Shown here in pieces: positions 46,406 to 58,749 of a DNA stretch of 64,000 nt. Made by a program: the position numbers and the translations under genes. Position 1 is the first letter of the stretch; each line of letters starts with the position of its first letter. The DNA is from Cliona cf. orientalis (lineage: Eukaryota > Porifera > Demospongiae > Clionaida > Clionaidae). A model generated the notes under the pieces. That model did no database searches. It was not told the origin of the DNA and saw nothing but the letters and a program-made list of their open reading frames with translations. The stretch covers positions 1,199,501 through 1,263,500 of the forward strand of contig OZ005699.1 of assembly GCA_963930775.1 (NCBI GenBank). The letters are read 5' to 3'.

Positions 46406-47596
46406 CTAAGCGGGGCACATTAGCCTCAATTTTATCACTGTCAAATATTTTCCATTGCATATTTCATTGCCGGCGTCGGCTGTTACTTCAAATTCAGCTC
46501 CCGCTGGATAAAGTGCTTCTTCTTCCGCAAACTCATTGAGATCGTGGTCTACATGGTCAAGATCTCGAGGGCGCCAAAATGCCGTGCCAGGTGTGTCGTT
46601 AGAGATTTCGAAAAGAACATTACGAGCAAATCTTTCTATGGCTATCTCTCTGTTCTTTGATGAAGAAACAAAGTTCAGCCAGACAAACCGGGTGTTCTTT
46701 GTGTACTTCTTGATGTCACTATCCTTCAAATACCCCCCACGGTAGGTTTTGGTGCTTACGCGAGTAAGCTCCATCCAATAAAATAGTAGCACATCGAGAA
46801 AGAGGGAGAAAGGACCCAGTGCTAGATCATCTGCCGTTGGCCTATAACGGCGACCATCATTGGTTGGAATGCTCTGTCGACGGAGTGACTCGTTTACTTG
46901 ATGATAAACATGATCCTTTGAGTAGAGCTTGATGGTTCGTGCAAAGAAACGTTGCTCGTCAGTAGTACCATGTGATTGCACATCTTCTGAAAGGAAATCT
47001 GCAGCTTCCTTGTCGAATGCACCAATGCTGGAGCATATTTTTTGCATGGCATGTTTCCAATTAGATCCTTCAATTTCGAACTGAAACGTTTGTTTCAAAA
47101 TTTGTTTGAAAGCCGTACCCACATCGATTTTAGACGGATGGAACACTTTCTTATAGCTTGCAAGTGTAAGAACTAGCAATGATGGCCCCACTCGGTCAAT
47201 TTTCCTACCTTCCTGGTAGGTTATGCAGGTCGGAATTTCACCTCCAAATCTCTCATTTCTCTTGTTTGTGTGGAACCCGAGAAGGAGATCCGCAATTTTT
47301 TGATTTCCTTTGATTATCCTGGCAATCCATTCAGGAGTTTTTCCAGGACCGCTTTCACTCCGGCCTCGCTTTGTCTTTATCTCCGAATCACAAGTTGGAT
47401 ACTGGTAAAGTAGCTTCACTACAGCATCTTCATTCTGCCACCATGCTGCTTGGTGCAGTACCCCCCAGACCCTATCCTCTGGGATGCAGTTGATTAAGTT
47501 CGGTTTGCGATCAAGGATAAGGAATACTTCTTCCCATTGCCCATATTTCGCACTTGCTACCAATTGGCTAACATCGTGTGCATCTTCATCGACCAT
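46406..47596 (-). CDS. R-S-E type mono-ADP-ribosyltransferase with an ankyrin-like N-terminal region
   Basis: Single exon, 396 aa. Residues 10-110 look like two degenerate ankyrin-type helical repeats (DVSQLVASAKYGQWEEVFL; GVLHQAAWWQNEDAVVKLL; PEWIARIIKGNQKIADLLL). Residues about 210-390 resemble the vertebrate-type arginine ART fold: LYSKDHVYHQVNESLR, then PFSLFLDVLL, Arg286 in TYRGGYL, the Ser motif FVSSSKN (311-313) and the E-x-E segment EEEALYPAGAEFEV (358-360; compare EEEVLIPPFEVF of ecto-ARTs). This would transfer ADP-ribose from NAD+, probably to arginine. It has neither signal peptide nor GPI signal, so it should act inside the cell. The lack of introns in an intron-rich region suggests retroposition or transfer. 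It lies tail to head between the dead duplication and FMNL. The family call is by motif; the target is unknown. Confidence 0.78.
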   Translation of the reverse strand: MVDEDAHDVSQLVASAKYGQWEEVFLILDRKPNLINCIPEDRVWGVLHQAAWWQNEDAVVKLLYQYPTCDSEIKTKRGRSESGPGKTPEWIARIIKGNQKIADLLLGFHTNKRNERFGGEIPTCITYQEGRKIDRVGPSLLVLTLASYKKVFHPSKIDVGTAFKQILKQTFQFEIEGSNWKHAMQKICSSIGAFDKEAADFLSEDVQSHGTTDEQRFFARTIKLYSKDHVYHQVNESLRRQSIPTNDGRRYRPTADDLALGPFSLFLDVLLFYWMELTRVSTKTYRGGYLKDSDIKKYTKNTRFVWLNFVSSSKNREIAIERFARNVLFEISNDTPGTAFWRPRDLDHVDHDLNEFAEEEALYPAGAEFEVTADAGNEICNGKYLTVIKLRLMCPA

Positions 47597-48219
47597 GGCT
47601 ACTGATGGTAGAATAGATAGATCTGCAGCTTGACTAATTTCTCTCTCTCTAGCTCTCTAATGGAAAAACAATAATTATCGTAGCTCTGGTTCAACTGTTA
47701 TACAAGGTTATCACTGCATGCATGCATGAAAGGTTTTGGTTGGCTGTATAGCTGGTAACAAGGGCTATAAGCCATTGGTGGTATTAAAGGTGGTTTCCAA
47801 AGATTATCTGATAGGATTGTGGTGCACCTGTACAAGATCAGGATAGCCTTGGCATGCAAGCTCTCCACAACAGGAGTACACTCTTGTTCACACTAATGTA
47901 GACTATTGACAGCGTGTGGATAGAAAAGTCCTAATAGCAGAACAGTGCAGCAGCTCAGGAGCGCTGCATAGAGGAAAGGAGCTCGAACACCCCCTCCTAC
48001 ATATAATATTATAGTCGACAATAATGATTACCTTAATTAGCTTTCTGGCACTGATAATAAAAATCTGCCCAGCGATGTATGCATACAATGCATGGATAAT
48101 AATGATATTATACATGAGATGATGAGGATCATTGAACAACAAAAAAAACACAAATCAATGTTGAGATGAAAAATAATCATAATAATAATTATGCACAGAT
48201 GAAGGAAAAAAAAACCTTG
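47597..48219. other. Intergenic spacer between the ART gene and the FMNL 3' end
   Basis: Should hold the ART promoter (just above 47596). AT-rich, with TAATAATAATTATG-type runs. Nothing else recognised. Confidence 0.55.
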
Positions 48220-51200
48220 TTATTTTAGCCAAGGTCTGTTGGCCGAATAAGCCTCGGACTGGTTTGTTCTCTTGGCTAGGGCTCTCATGAGTTCATCTTG
48301 GGCTGAGTTGCCCGCTGTCGATGATGTGGATGTTTGGTGTCTTAGCAAACTGTTCTTGCGTGTGTATCCTGCTGGACGGTAACCAGTGTTCTTCATGCCT
48401 AAGGTGTGGTGATAATAAAGAGAAGTTAATTTTGATTTGTACCTATTGACTTCCACCCCCCTCCCTCCATACCTCCTCTGTCTCTCTCTCTCTCTCTCCT
48501 TTCTCTCCCTCCCTCCATCCCTCCTCTGTCTCTCTCTCTCCTTTCTCTCCCTTCCTCTCTCTTCTCTCTGTCTCTCTCCCCAATCCCCTTTCTCCCCCCT
48601 CCCTCTCCCTCTCTCCCTCCCTCCCTCCCTCCCTCTCTCTCCTCCTGCCTTTCCCTCTCCCTCACTCCTCTCTTCCTCTCTTTCTCTCTCTCTCTCTCTT
48701 CGATTCTTTTCTTCAGCTCTCACGGCAGACACTCAAGGTGCACAAAATTAATGTAATACCTGTGATAATCTCGTCTATTGCTCCATCGTATATTTGTGGC
48801 AATACCTCGACCCCAGTATCTTCCTAGAGGGGACAAAGAAGAGGAGCAAAGAACCGTCAAAGCGATGATACGATGGACCACACAAAATGGATGGAACAAA
48901 TGACGTCATGATGATTGATGGTGCACCTCAATGATCGATATCATTATGGCCTAGTCTACGAAATTTCAGCTAGTGCGCCATGCTCTGCTGATAAAAGATG
49001 TATATATAGCTAGTCATATGACTAAGCAGTTTGACTTGAGATGAGTAGATGATGCACACACACATTCATACAGTAACTTGAGTAACACACACACACACAC
49101 ACACACACGGTGAAAGTGAGCCAAGTTTGTAAGGATGTACGTATGACACAAACTATAGCCCCAGGCCATGCTACTGTGATGTCGTGACTTAATGTATACC
49201 TGTGACACAAAAATTATATTTAAACCTGTGACATAATCAAACAGCGATGTATCTATTCTTATACCTGTGACAATATCATGTGCCCACAAAATGGAAAACA
49301 CACAATTATGATTATCTTACCTCAGATTGTCTCTCTTCCAGTGCTTGAAGATGCTGAAATATCACAAAAAAGGTACTCATTAAAAACACGAAAACTTATT
49401 TCATATATTATACATTCACTTACTGCTCTCTTTAGTGTCATTTTTGCTAAATTTTCACCATCTGCCCGCTGCACATGGACGAAAAAATGCATAATGTATA
49501 AGACCACTCACCCCGACTGAAAGGTATCAATAGCGGAGTTCAATAACCCAGTTACATTATCTGGTTAAAATTAATTATCACCAGCTGGAGGGACAGATCC
49601 TATTGTGTGGTTATGTTAGTTCAATCTACTCTGTGCAGTCTACGTGGTCACTGCAGTCCCATTTAGTGGTGGGCTCTTATCGTGAGAAAATCACATGCTT
49701 TTAAACTATTGTGCTATTATGCTCCATAATTATGTTCCAGATGTTAATTTTTTATCTGTCCCTTACTCCCGCCCCCCTCCCCCCCCCCCCCCCCACACAC
49801 ACACACACGCAACAGCTGTGATTTTTGTGGAGAAAATTCAGGGCAGAGGAGAAGTGGTTGATTTTTTCTTACCTGAAAACCAGCTACGAATCTCTGCAGT
49901 ACAGGGAAGACGGAATTTGGCTGAGTCAGCTTGGGATTTTCCCCAAAATACTGCACAACTTCGCCAAACGCCTCCTTGGCCGTAGCCAGATCAGCCTCCA
50001 GCTTCGTGGCCAATGGCTCAGCCTCAAAGCAGAACTTCTTCAGCGCTTTGTTGGACTTATTTTGAAGAAATTCTGCCAAAGTTTGCTTCATGCCCTGGCT
50101 AATCTGCCTCGCATCAGCCGCTAGTAGGTCAAGAGATACTGGAGTGGGATTTGGGGGGAGGGATGAGAGAGGGAGGGAGGGAGGGAAGGAGGGATATAGG
50201 AGAGTGAGAGAAAAGGGGGGAAGGATGAAGAGAAAGAGAGAGAGAGAGAGGGAGAGAGAACAAACGTTGGTACACCAGTGCATTGTACGAAGTAGACCAA
50301 GTCTGACAGCACTACATAACTAGCTCAAGGAGGGTCTAGCAGCTTAAATATGTAGTTGTATCCTAATACATGTATCTAGCTGTACCTGGTACTAATACCT
50401 AGCTACAGTGTATACATGTGTACCTGGTGCTGCCTTCTCAAGGTAGGTGAGTTCATGTACAAATTCAACGAGCTCGGGGTAGCTGTCCCGCAGCACCTTG
50501 GCTACGTAGTGCATGAGGGTCATATTGCGATCAGAGGGAGCCTTCGTGTCCATTAGCTACACAGAGTGAAACATTTCAGATCAACACGTTGCTCTACAAC
50601 AGTACAGTATCAAAGTTGCATTAGTGAATTCAAAGTGCATACATGTATATACACCAGTATAATCAGGAGTAGATTAGGTAATTTTGAAGTACATGTGCAT
50701 ATACATGTATACAGGCAGAGTTGAAAACCGTGCTAGCTTACAATGTCCAATGACTGCAGTTTGAATCCGTAGACACCACCTCTCTTACTGCTGTTCATGT
50801 AGTTACCGAAGGCAAGAACAATCTATACACGATATAAAGCATGGAAAAAGTACAGCTATAACAGAGTTTCTTGGCTATGTAAGCCGTGCGTGTACTACTG
50901 ATCATTACCTCGAGCACTTTTCTGAATGACTTTGAAGAAGTGACTGACTTTGAAGCAGCTATGACGGCATCCACTTGCTAGAGGAAAGTGAATACACAAA
51001 TAAATCAAAATATCACTAAGTATCTCTCCCTCCCTCTCCCTCCCCCCTTCTTCCTCCCTCCCCCCTCCCATCCTACAGGTCTGTAAGACTCACTGGAACT
51101 ATGATGTTCATGTCTTCTTCGAAGTTTCCCATGAACTGCATCACTCTCAAACGAACCTTGAGTCTTTCAATTTGATTCAGCTGCAGACAGAAAAAAAATA

Positions 51201-54200
51201 TTGTAACAAAAAAATAATAAAGAATTATGTGATAAAATTTTCACCAATGACAAGTGGCAAAATTGGTGCAATTTTTTCCTGGTAAAATTTCACGTATTAT
51301 GGAGCTCACTAAGGGGCATGTAACATACATGTATATATGTACATCCATGGATTTTTCTTTGGAGTGGGTGGGAGGAACAACATAATTACTGACCTCATAG
51401 AGGAATCTGTCATTGTCTGCGAGATTCTTGGGGTTCTTCTTGTCCTTGGAAAACTTTTGGAACTTCTTCTGCTCCTCTTCGTTGGGAGTGATCTTGTTCA
51501 AAATCTCAACCAAATCAATAGGCAACCTACTCAGATCCATGCTGCAAGTACAAGGTATCATAATAATACATGTACGTATGAATATAACTGCATGAGTAAA
51601 AAGTAAGACAAAATTCAATATACATGTAGCTGTATACCGTATAGCCGGAAATATTGGCGGGAATTAAATTTGGCGATTGAGTCCAAAATCACTATTGCAG
51701 AAATATTAGCGGATTTAAATTTGGCGGTTCGGTACAGGATCACCATACGTATATACATGCATGTGAGTAGGAAATTTTGGCTAATTTTGGTTGTGACATG
51801 GATCGCCAAACCACCAAATTAATTCCCCGCCAAATTTTCCAGCTATACGGTATAGTGTAATCCATCTTAATGGCCACACTGTCTACAATTTAAGTAGCTA
51901 ACAAAATTTAAATTTCACAGTGACGTACGTTAGTATTGCCTGCTTCAGGTCCTCTGTAGATGTGGTCACCCTCTTCTTAGCGATGGCCACGTTCTGAGAT
52001 CGAGTTGGCTCCAGCAAGCTTTCCGTAGGAGCCCTCTTGACGGTTGGCTCGGACTTGGGCCCCTGGGTTAATTGCTTCGTCTCGGTCTGCGTCTTGAGCT
52101 TAAACACTTCTTCAAAGTCTGTGAAATCGAGTGTCTTTAGGACGCGCTCGTCGTCCAGTTGATCGAACACGGTTCCCGATATCTGAGTGAAGGGGATGGC
52201 CGCCCAGTTTAGCAGAGGGAGGCGGTATTTCGTCTCGATCTTTCTCTTCTGGTTTCCATGGATACCCTTCACTGTGTGAGTGTGAGTACATGCGTGTATA
52301 CAATAGCTACAATTAACTCCAAACCTAGGAGAACTACAATGTATCTCATGCAAGGTCAAAACACTTTGGACTATACTGGTCTAGAGCTGTGTTTATGCAC
52401 GGCCAAAGGTAACTTACCTATTTTTCCTCCACCAGGTCCTCCAGGGAACGGCGGAGGAGGGGGTGGAGCTCCGGGCATCCCAGGAGGGGGCGGAGGAGGG
52501 GGTGGAGCTCCAGGCATGCCCGGAGGGGGTGGAGGAGGGGGAGGAGCTCCAGGTACACCTGGTGGCGGTGGAGGAGGGGGAGGGGGTGGAGCTCCACCAG
52601 GAGGCACTGGCTGCAAGGGAGAGGTGCGATACTGGGTAAGTGGTCGTCAAAAGTAAAGGTGAATGATTTGCATGCTGGAAAAATTACATGTGTGTGAGTG
52701 AGAGAGAGAAAGAGAGAGAGGGGAGGGGGGAGGGAGAGATCTAGAGAGAGAAAGAGAGAGAGAGACTGACTCAGTACTCACTGTCACAGCAGGGGAGGGG
52801 GTCTCTTCCGTGTTGACCTCTTGACCTTCCCTCACGGCCTTCTTCATGTCTGAGATCTTCTTTTCCAATTCAGCTAAAGTGTAAAAAAGAGAGAGCATTC
52901 ATTAAATTCGTGCAATGCTGAGTGTACACACCTAAAGTAAATAAGACTCACCTAATCTCTTTACTGACTGAAACTCAGCTGCCTGGTGTTTCTCCTCGAG
53001 CTAAACAACAAGGATAAAAATAATGTCTTTCAAAAAGTTGCATTACATGTACATGGTGTCTCTACCAACAACTAAAGACCCATGACAATAGTGTGAGATA
53101 CTGTAATTTTCGTGGGGTGCTACATAAGAATTTTCTTTTTCTTTTGGCAGTCAAGAAAATTTCAACCCATGAAAAACAACCCACCACACACGTGGTGCTT
53201 TGTAAGTCTAACTTGGCACTCTAAGACTTGGAGATTTACTACCAGGAAGGGGGGGGGGGGGTATTTTGACTACTAGGCTTACACTAGGGGGGAGGTTTGC
53301 TGACAACAGTGTAATAGTGTTGTACTTACCTCTTTCATCTTGGTCTCCATGTCGGCGACGGTGTCGAGTGCAGCTGCCTTGGTCTTTGAGTCTTCAATCA
53401 ACTCGCCAACATCAAAGTAGTTCCTCTCGTAGGCCTCCACCTGAGTCAGCAGATTAGGAGCTGCATCTGGATTGTTCTTCACCCTCTTCTGCAAAAATGG
53501 AATATCAAGGACTGTAAAGGCATGCATAGCTACATATACTGTAGTAAGCTTGTGTAACTAAGGAGAAAAGAGGGAGACAGAGAGGGGGGGGGGAGAGGGA
53601 AGAAGGGAGGGGGAGAGGGCTATAGTAAGCAAGGAGAAAAGAGGGGGGAGGGAGACAGAGAGAGGGGAGAGAGGGAGAGAGAGAGAGAGAGAGTTAACAT
53701 ACTAGCTAGTAGTAGCTAACCTCCAAGTAGTCGTCCAGGCCCAGCAGAGTGAACTCGTGCTGCAGGTGTACTCTATAGTTGAGGCTCTCGGCCGAATGGA
53801 CCACCACGTTGATGAAATTCATGCAGGCCACTTGAAAGTCGGCACTGGCATCTTTGTCCATGAACACCTCCATCAGCTTCTCAAACCGATGCCTCTCGTT
53901 GTTCTCCTTCTTGAAGTTGTCCACCGCTTCCATGATCTTAGCGTGGCCGCCCTTTACCAGACAGATGGCTGCCAGCAGTTCAATGACCGCTATGACGGTT
54001 CTGTAGGGCAGCAGATTACATTACATACACAGTTGGTGGATGACAAAAAAAGCAAAAATTGATATCTAACAGATCATACAAGCACCAGCTGACATAATTA
54101 CAATATCATACTACCAGCTACATGTACATGTACATGTAACAGAAACAATAAAATATGGGAACAGATGATCGAATCACTCGTAAGTTAGTGCACACTTCAG

Positions 54201-54936
54201 CACTGTATAAGCTAAATATACATATGGTCATATATGCATGCTGCCCGTGTCCATGAGCCACTTAGGTGGGTAGGGAGAGTTTCCATGGAACAAAAGAGCT
54301 TTTCAACCTACCACCCCTAGTTCTCAAGGCTAGGCACCTATGTGGCTCTGCCTTTTGCTTAAATTAGGTTTGCCTGAGCAGGCAGTGAGATGGTTTTCCC
54401 CTTAGGTTTGGATTGGTAGTAGAAGATAAATCTACTGAATTTTCATGTAATAGCATTTGGTGCTCATGCATGCAGCATTCAACGAGGTGCCTTAAATTTA
54501 TAAAAGTCCCCAGTACTCTTAAACACACACACGTGTGTGCATGCAACACCTGATTACCGACTACTATCGATTGTTACATGTACAGGAACACAGTATCGTA
54601 ATTCTATAAATGGACAAATGCTTACAATTGAGCACACAGCTAGCTAGCTAGCTAAGCTCGATGAGTAAACTTTGCACATGCTCGTCACATGCGGAGAAAC
54701 AATGGCAGCTGTCACTGTTGACAGTAGCATTGTCTATTTATCAACATTCAAATAGGGAATAATTACCTAAACGAGGTGATTACAATACATAATGTAAATT
54801 CTAGAGTAAGATCCACGAGAGATAGCGGGAGGGTTTTCCTCAAAACAGTGAGGAAACACGAGAATAAATGAGCCGAGATGGGGGAAATCATACCCAGAGG
54901 CATAACATGATAAGCATATAGGGACTAGGATGCCCC

Positions 54937-54967
<31 letters not shown>

Positions 54968-57900
54968 AAAAAGGTTTGAGAATAATTGCACTTCAGGGAA
55001 TCTTGGGACTCATGAAACGTGTATCCATGTATAACTAGCTTATTGGAGAGAGAGTTGCTTCATTATTATCATGTACACACATAATTTATTATGTACCGGT
55101 GTGTTCCGTAGAACATGGAGAGAGCGAGGCAAGTGATGGCATCAGGATCCTTCATCACAGCTGCAAATCCATGCTGAGAGAGAGAGAGGAGAGAGAGAGA
55201 GAGGGGGGAGAGAAAGAAAGGAGGGAAGAGAGAGAGAGAGTCATAAAGGTCAGGCTCACCATAGATGTATACACTCATGTACATGCACATGCTGTTTACA
55301 TAATTACTTGTACATTTTACATGTTGTTTACTTGTATTTGTACATCTAGCTACATGTGAAACATGACCACAATACCAAACCTACATGTAGCTACATGCAC
55401 AGGATCCATGTGCATGTGCATGTGCATGTACATGTACACATGTAGGAGTAGGCATGCTTAGCTATAGCCAGCTAGTGCTTCATGATCCACTGTCTTGTCT
55501 GTGCACACGCTCAACCGATTAACACAAACGCTAACATCGTTCACGCACACACTAAACTATCAATAACAGCACAATAGGTCAAAACAAAAGGTGCTTACGT
55601 ACATATATATGTACACTACACTGTAACAAGCTACATGTACATGCACGTCATATTACTGCACAGGCTTCTATTGACAGATTACGGTACAAGAATAGACATG
55701 GCTAAATTCTATCGAATTAAGCGTCACTAACAATTTGAGATGTACTTAGCTAGGCATTGATAAAAAAAGAACGAATCCAGTGAAATTTTAGAAGCTTGGT
55801 ATATATGGACCTCAGCCCAAGTATGGAGAAGGTATAATGTTACATGGATGATTTCTAAAAGGATATTTTTCAATAATGACTCATTGGCGAAATTTTTGTC
55901 CTAAGCTAATAATTGCATAAAAGATATGGTGACCCTGAATGCCAATTGATTAAAATTCATTTATCTCCGTAGCTGTATGCATTGGCTTAACGAAATTTTT
56001 GTCCAGCGAAATTTTCAATATCATTAGCAATTTTGGGTTATCGAGTTTGTCTTATGCCGGTTGTGTGCACATTAGCAGCTGCCCTGGGGGTGATCAATAT
56101 CGATATCATTGGTCGCATTCAATACCATTGGAGAGTTGCTTACGAAAGCATACGTGTGTACCTAGAGTCCGTGTGGTATCATCCGAGGTTCCTAGATACA
56201 CCCTAAACAGGTGACTGCAATTCCTAAACAGGTGATTGCGATTTAAATGTTTTTTATTATCTGAACTTTTGATTCATAAACTCAGGATTCCAAAATTCAA
56301 GGGGGAGGGGGGGGGGGAAGGGAGAATAATTCCAAAGGGGGGCATCCCTGTAGAGAAAGCCAAGTTGGAGGGGGGGAGGGAGGACAAACTAATTTTGAAT
56401 CATCCCTGGCCCACTCCCAATAGTGGGTGGTGCTGGCAAAGGCACTCTCTGGCCAGCCAGTCAGTCAGCTGGGCATGGGGCAACTAGCGGATAAATTTAC
56501 GCAAACCAAACCAAACCAAACCAAACATTTAATAGCATTTTCCCACTCCTAGATCAGATGTGGTGGACATGGCTATTAACGGCATTATATTATTATTATA
56601 GTTATAACTTGAGGCTGCAAAGGATAAAATTTGATTTTCACCTTATCACCTCATGCACTGTACATGTACATGCAGCTAGCCTCAAACCTCAGTAGAATAA
56701 AAGAGTACGCCCCAAAGACATGTAAACAACTCATGATCATGAGTGATAATTATATGTAATTGTCCCAAGAGTACAAAAGAGTACACACCATCTCTCTCTC
56801 TCACACACACACACTCTCCCAAAGACGGTAGAACCCCGCTATTCCGGGTGCAACACTGAAAAGCTTGGAATGGGGTATGGGAATGAGGCCACAATACACA
56901 CGTAAAAAATATTATTATTGATATCAATTATTTATCATCTGCTCTACACGTGTGTACAGTAGCAGTTGTGTACATGTGTGCACACATAATATTTCGTTTT
57001 GTCAATTTGTAAACTCTAGACATATAGGCTGATCAGACGATCATTATTTCATAGTAATGATAAACATTACATGTGACTGTCTCGCATGTACAGGTATCAT
57101 GTATACAATACAACGTTATGTGTGTGTGTGTGTGTGTGTGTACATGCGTTTGCTACTACAGGTACCTAGATCTATAGTAACATGTTTATAAATGTAATAT
57201 TATATATATTATATGAATGCTGCGTCCCCCAACAGTGTACACACACACACTCTTGGGAAAGTTGCAGAATCTGATTAAAGAATGCATTGTTTTTGCTACA
57301 CACACAAGCTTAGACTGTAAAACTTGAAGCGTTGCACTATAAATTATAATACAAGTATGTAGCTCTTGTTTACGATAACCTGTGGCCCATTATATCAAAT
57401 ACACGTGTAGATGTACCCATTCTGTGTGACAAAAAGCCTAAATAGATGATAGAGCCCCCCCCCCCCTCTGAAACTATGAAATAACGAACCGAATATCAAA
57501 TTTATTAGAAATTAAGTGCATGAAATTCGAGTGCTTACTGAGTTGTTCATGAGTGCCTTAAGGCACAGGACACAGATGTGTAGGTCGGACGCCTCCAGGC
57601 CGGGTCTACGGTGGCCGTTGGATCTCGACTGGGGAGGGGAGCTGGACAACTTCAACCCAGAGTCGAGACTTTTGGCACGAAGGAGGTGGGAGTGGTCAAC
57701 ACTAGCAATGGGGTGGTCCCTGCATGAAAGTCCAATTATGATGGTCAATAGAGAGTGGGAGGGAGGGAGGGGAGAGAGAGTAAGAAAAAGAGAAAAAGAG
57801 AGAGAGAGAGAGAGAGGTGGGGCTGCACTTAATCAACATTAAATTTGATTACAGAGAGATGACAAATTTTGAGAATTTCATTGGATTCCCAATTGAGACA

Positions 57901-58718
57901 GTGCACATGTTCGTAAATTGAATCGTCTGAAGCCATATCCATCAACAGAGGAAAGGCAGTCATGCACCCGTCAACTATACATCACCTTTCACTTGCTTTC
58001 CCCCAATCAAGCATGTGTGGCCAAACTATTCAATTTTTGACATTAGGCCAGGCAAAAAAAAAGCTATAAGACACTATAGATTAACTAAGATTAGTCACTT
58101 TTCAAACTTTTTTGCACGAGGTCGGCAGTAAATGGGCGTGGTTAGTGATGGACCATGCCCCCAAAAAATAAAAAATTAAATAAAAAGCCGCCCGCCCGCA
58201 TCATTTCTTAGCTGGAAAAGCCTGAGAAACTAAAATATTTTTTTTCTTGGCCTTAGCTTGTATTATAATATTTATTATACCACATCCCAAATCTATTGTA
58301 TTACACTGTTGCAATTAAGCTGCAGTGCAAGCAGTAAATTAAGATTTAACTAGAGCTTGAATTGATAATTATTCATCGCCATAGCACTGTGTTAAAGTGA
58401 TAACAGATACTGACAGTGTTAATATCTATTTATTAACCAATGCGCTAAAGTGACAGTAAACATCACACTAATTACGTCATAGCAGGGCCCCTGCACATGG
58501 CATGCATGAGAGAGAGGATGTAGATGGGGTGATGAGGGTGTGTGTGCCCATCCTTGTTAAGCTAAGAACTTTCATGTACATGTTGTACCTGGATTCATTC
58601 TGATATCTCATTGACATGTACTGCACCAGTTCCTTCAAGCCATGGTTAGCATCACTCAAGAAGTCTTGAACCCAACTAGAGAGAGAATGTGTCATGAGAG
58701 AGGAGAGAGGAAGGGAAG

Positions 58719-58749
<31 letters not shown>

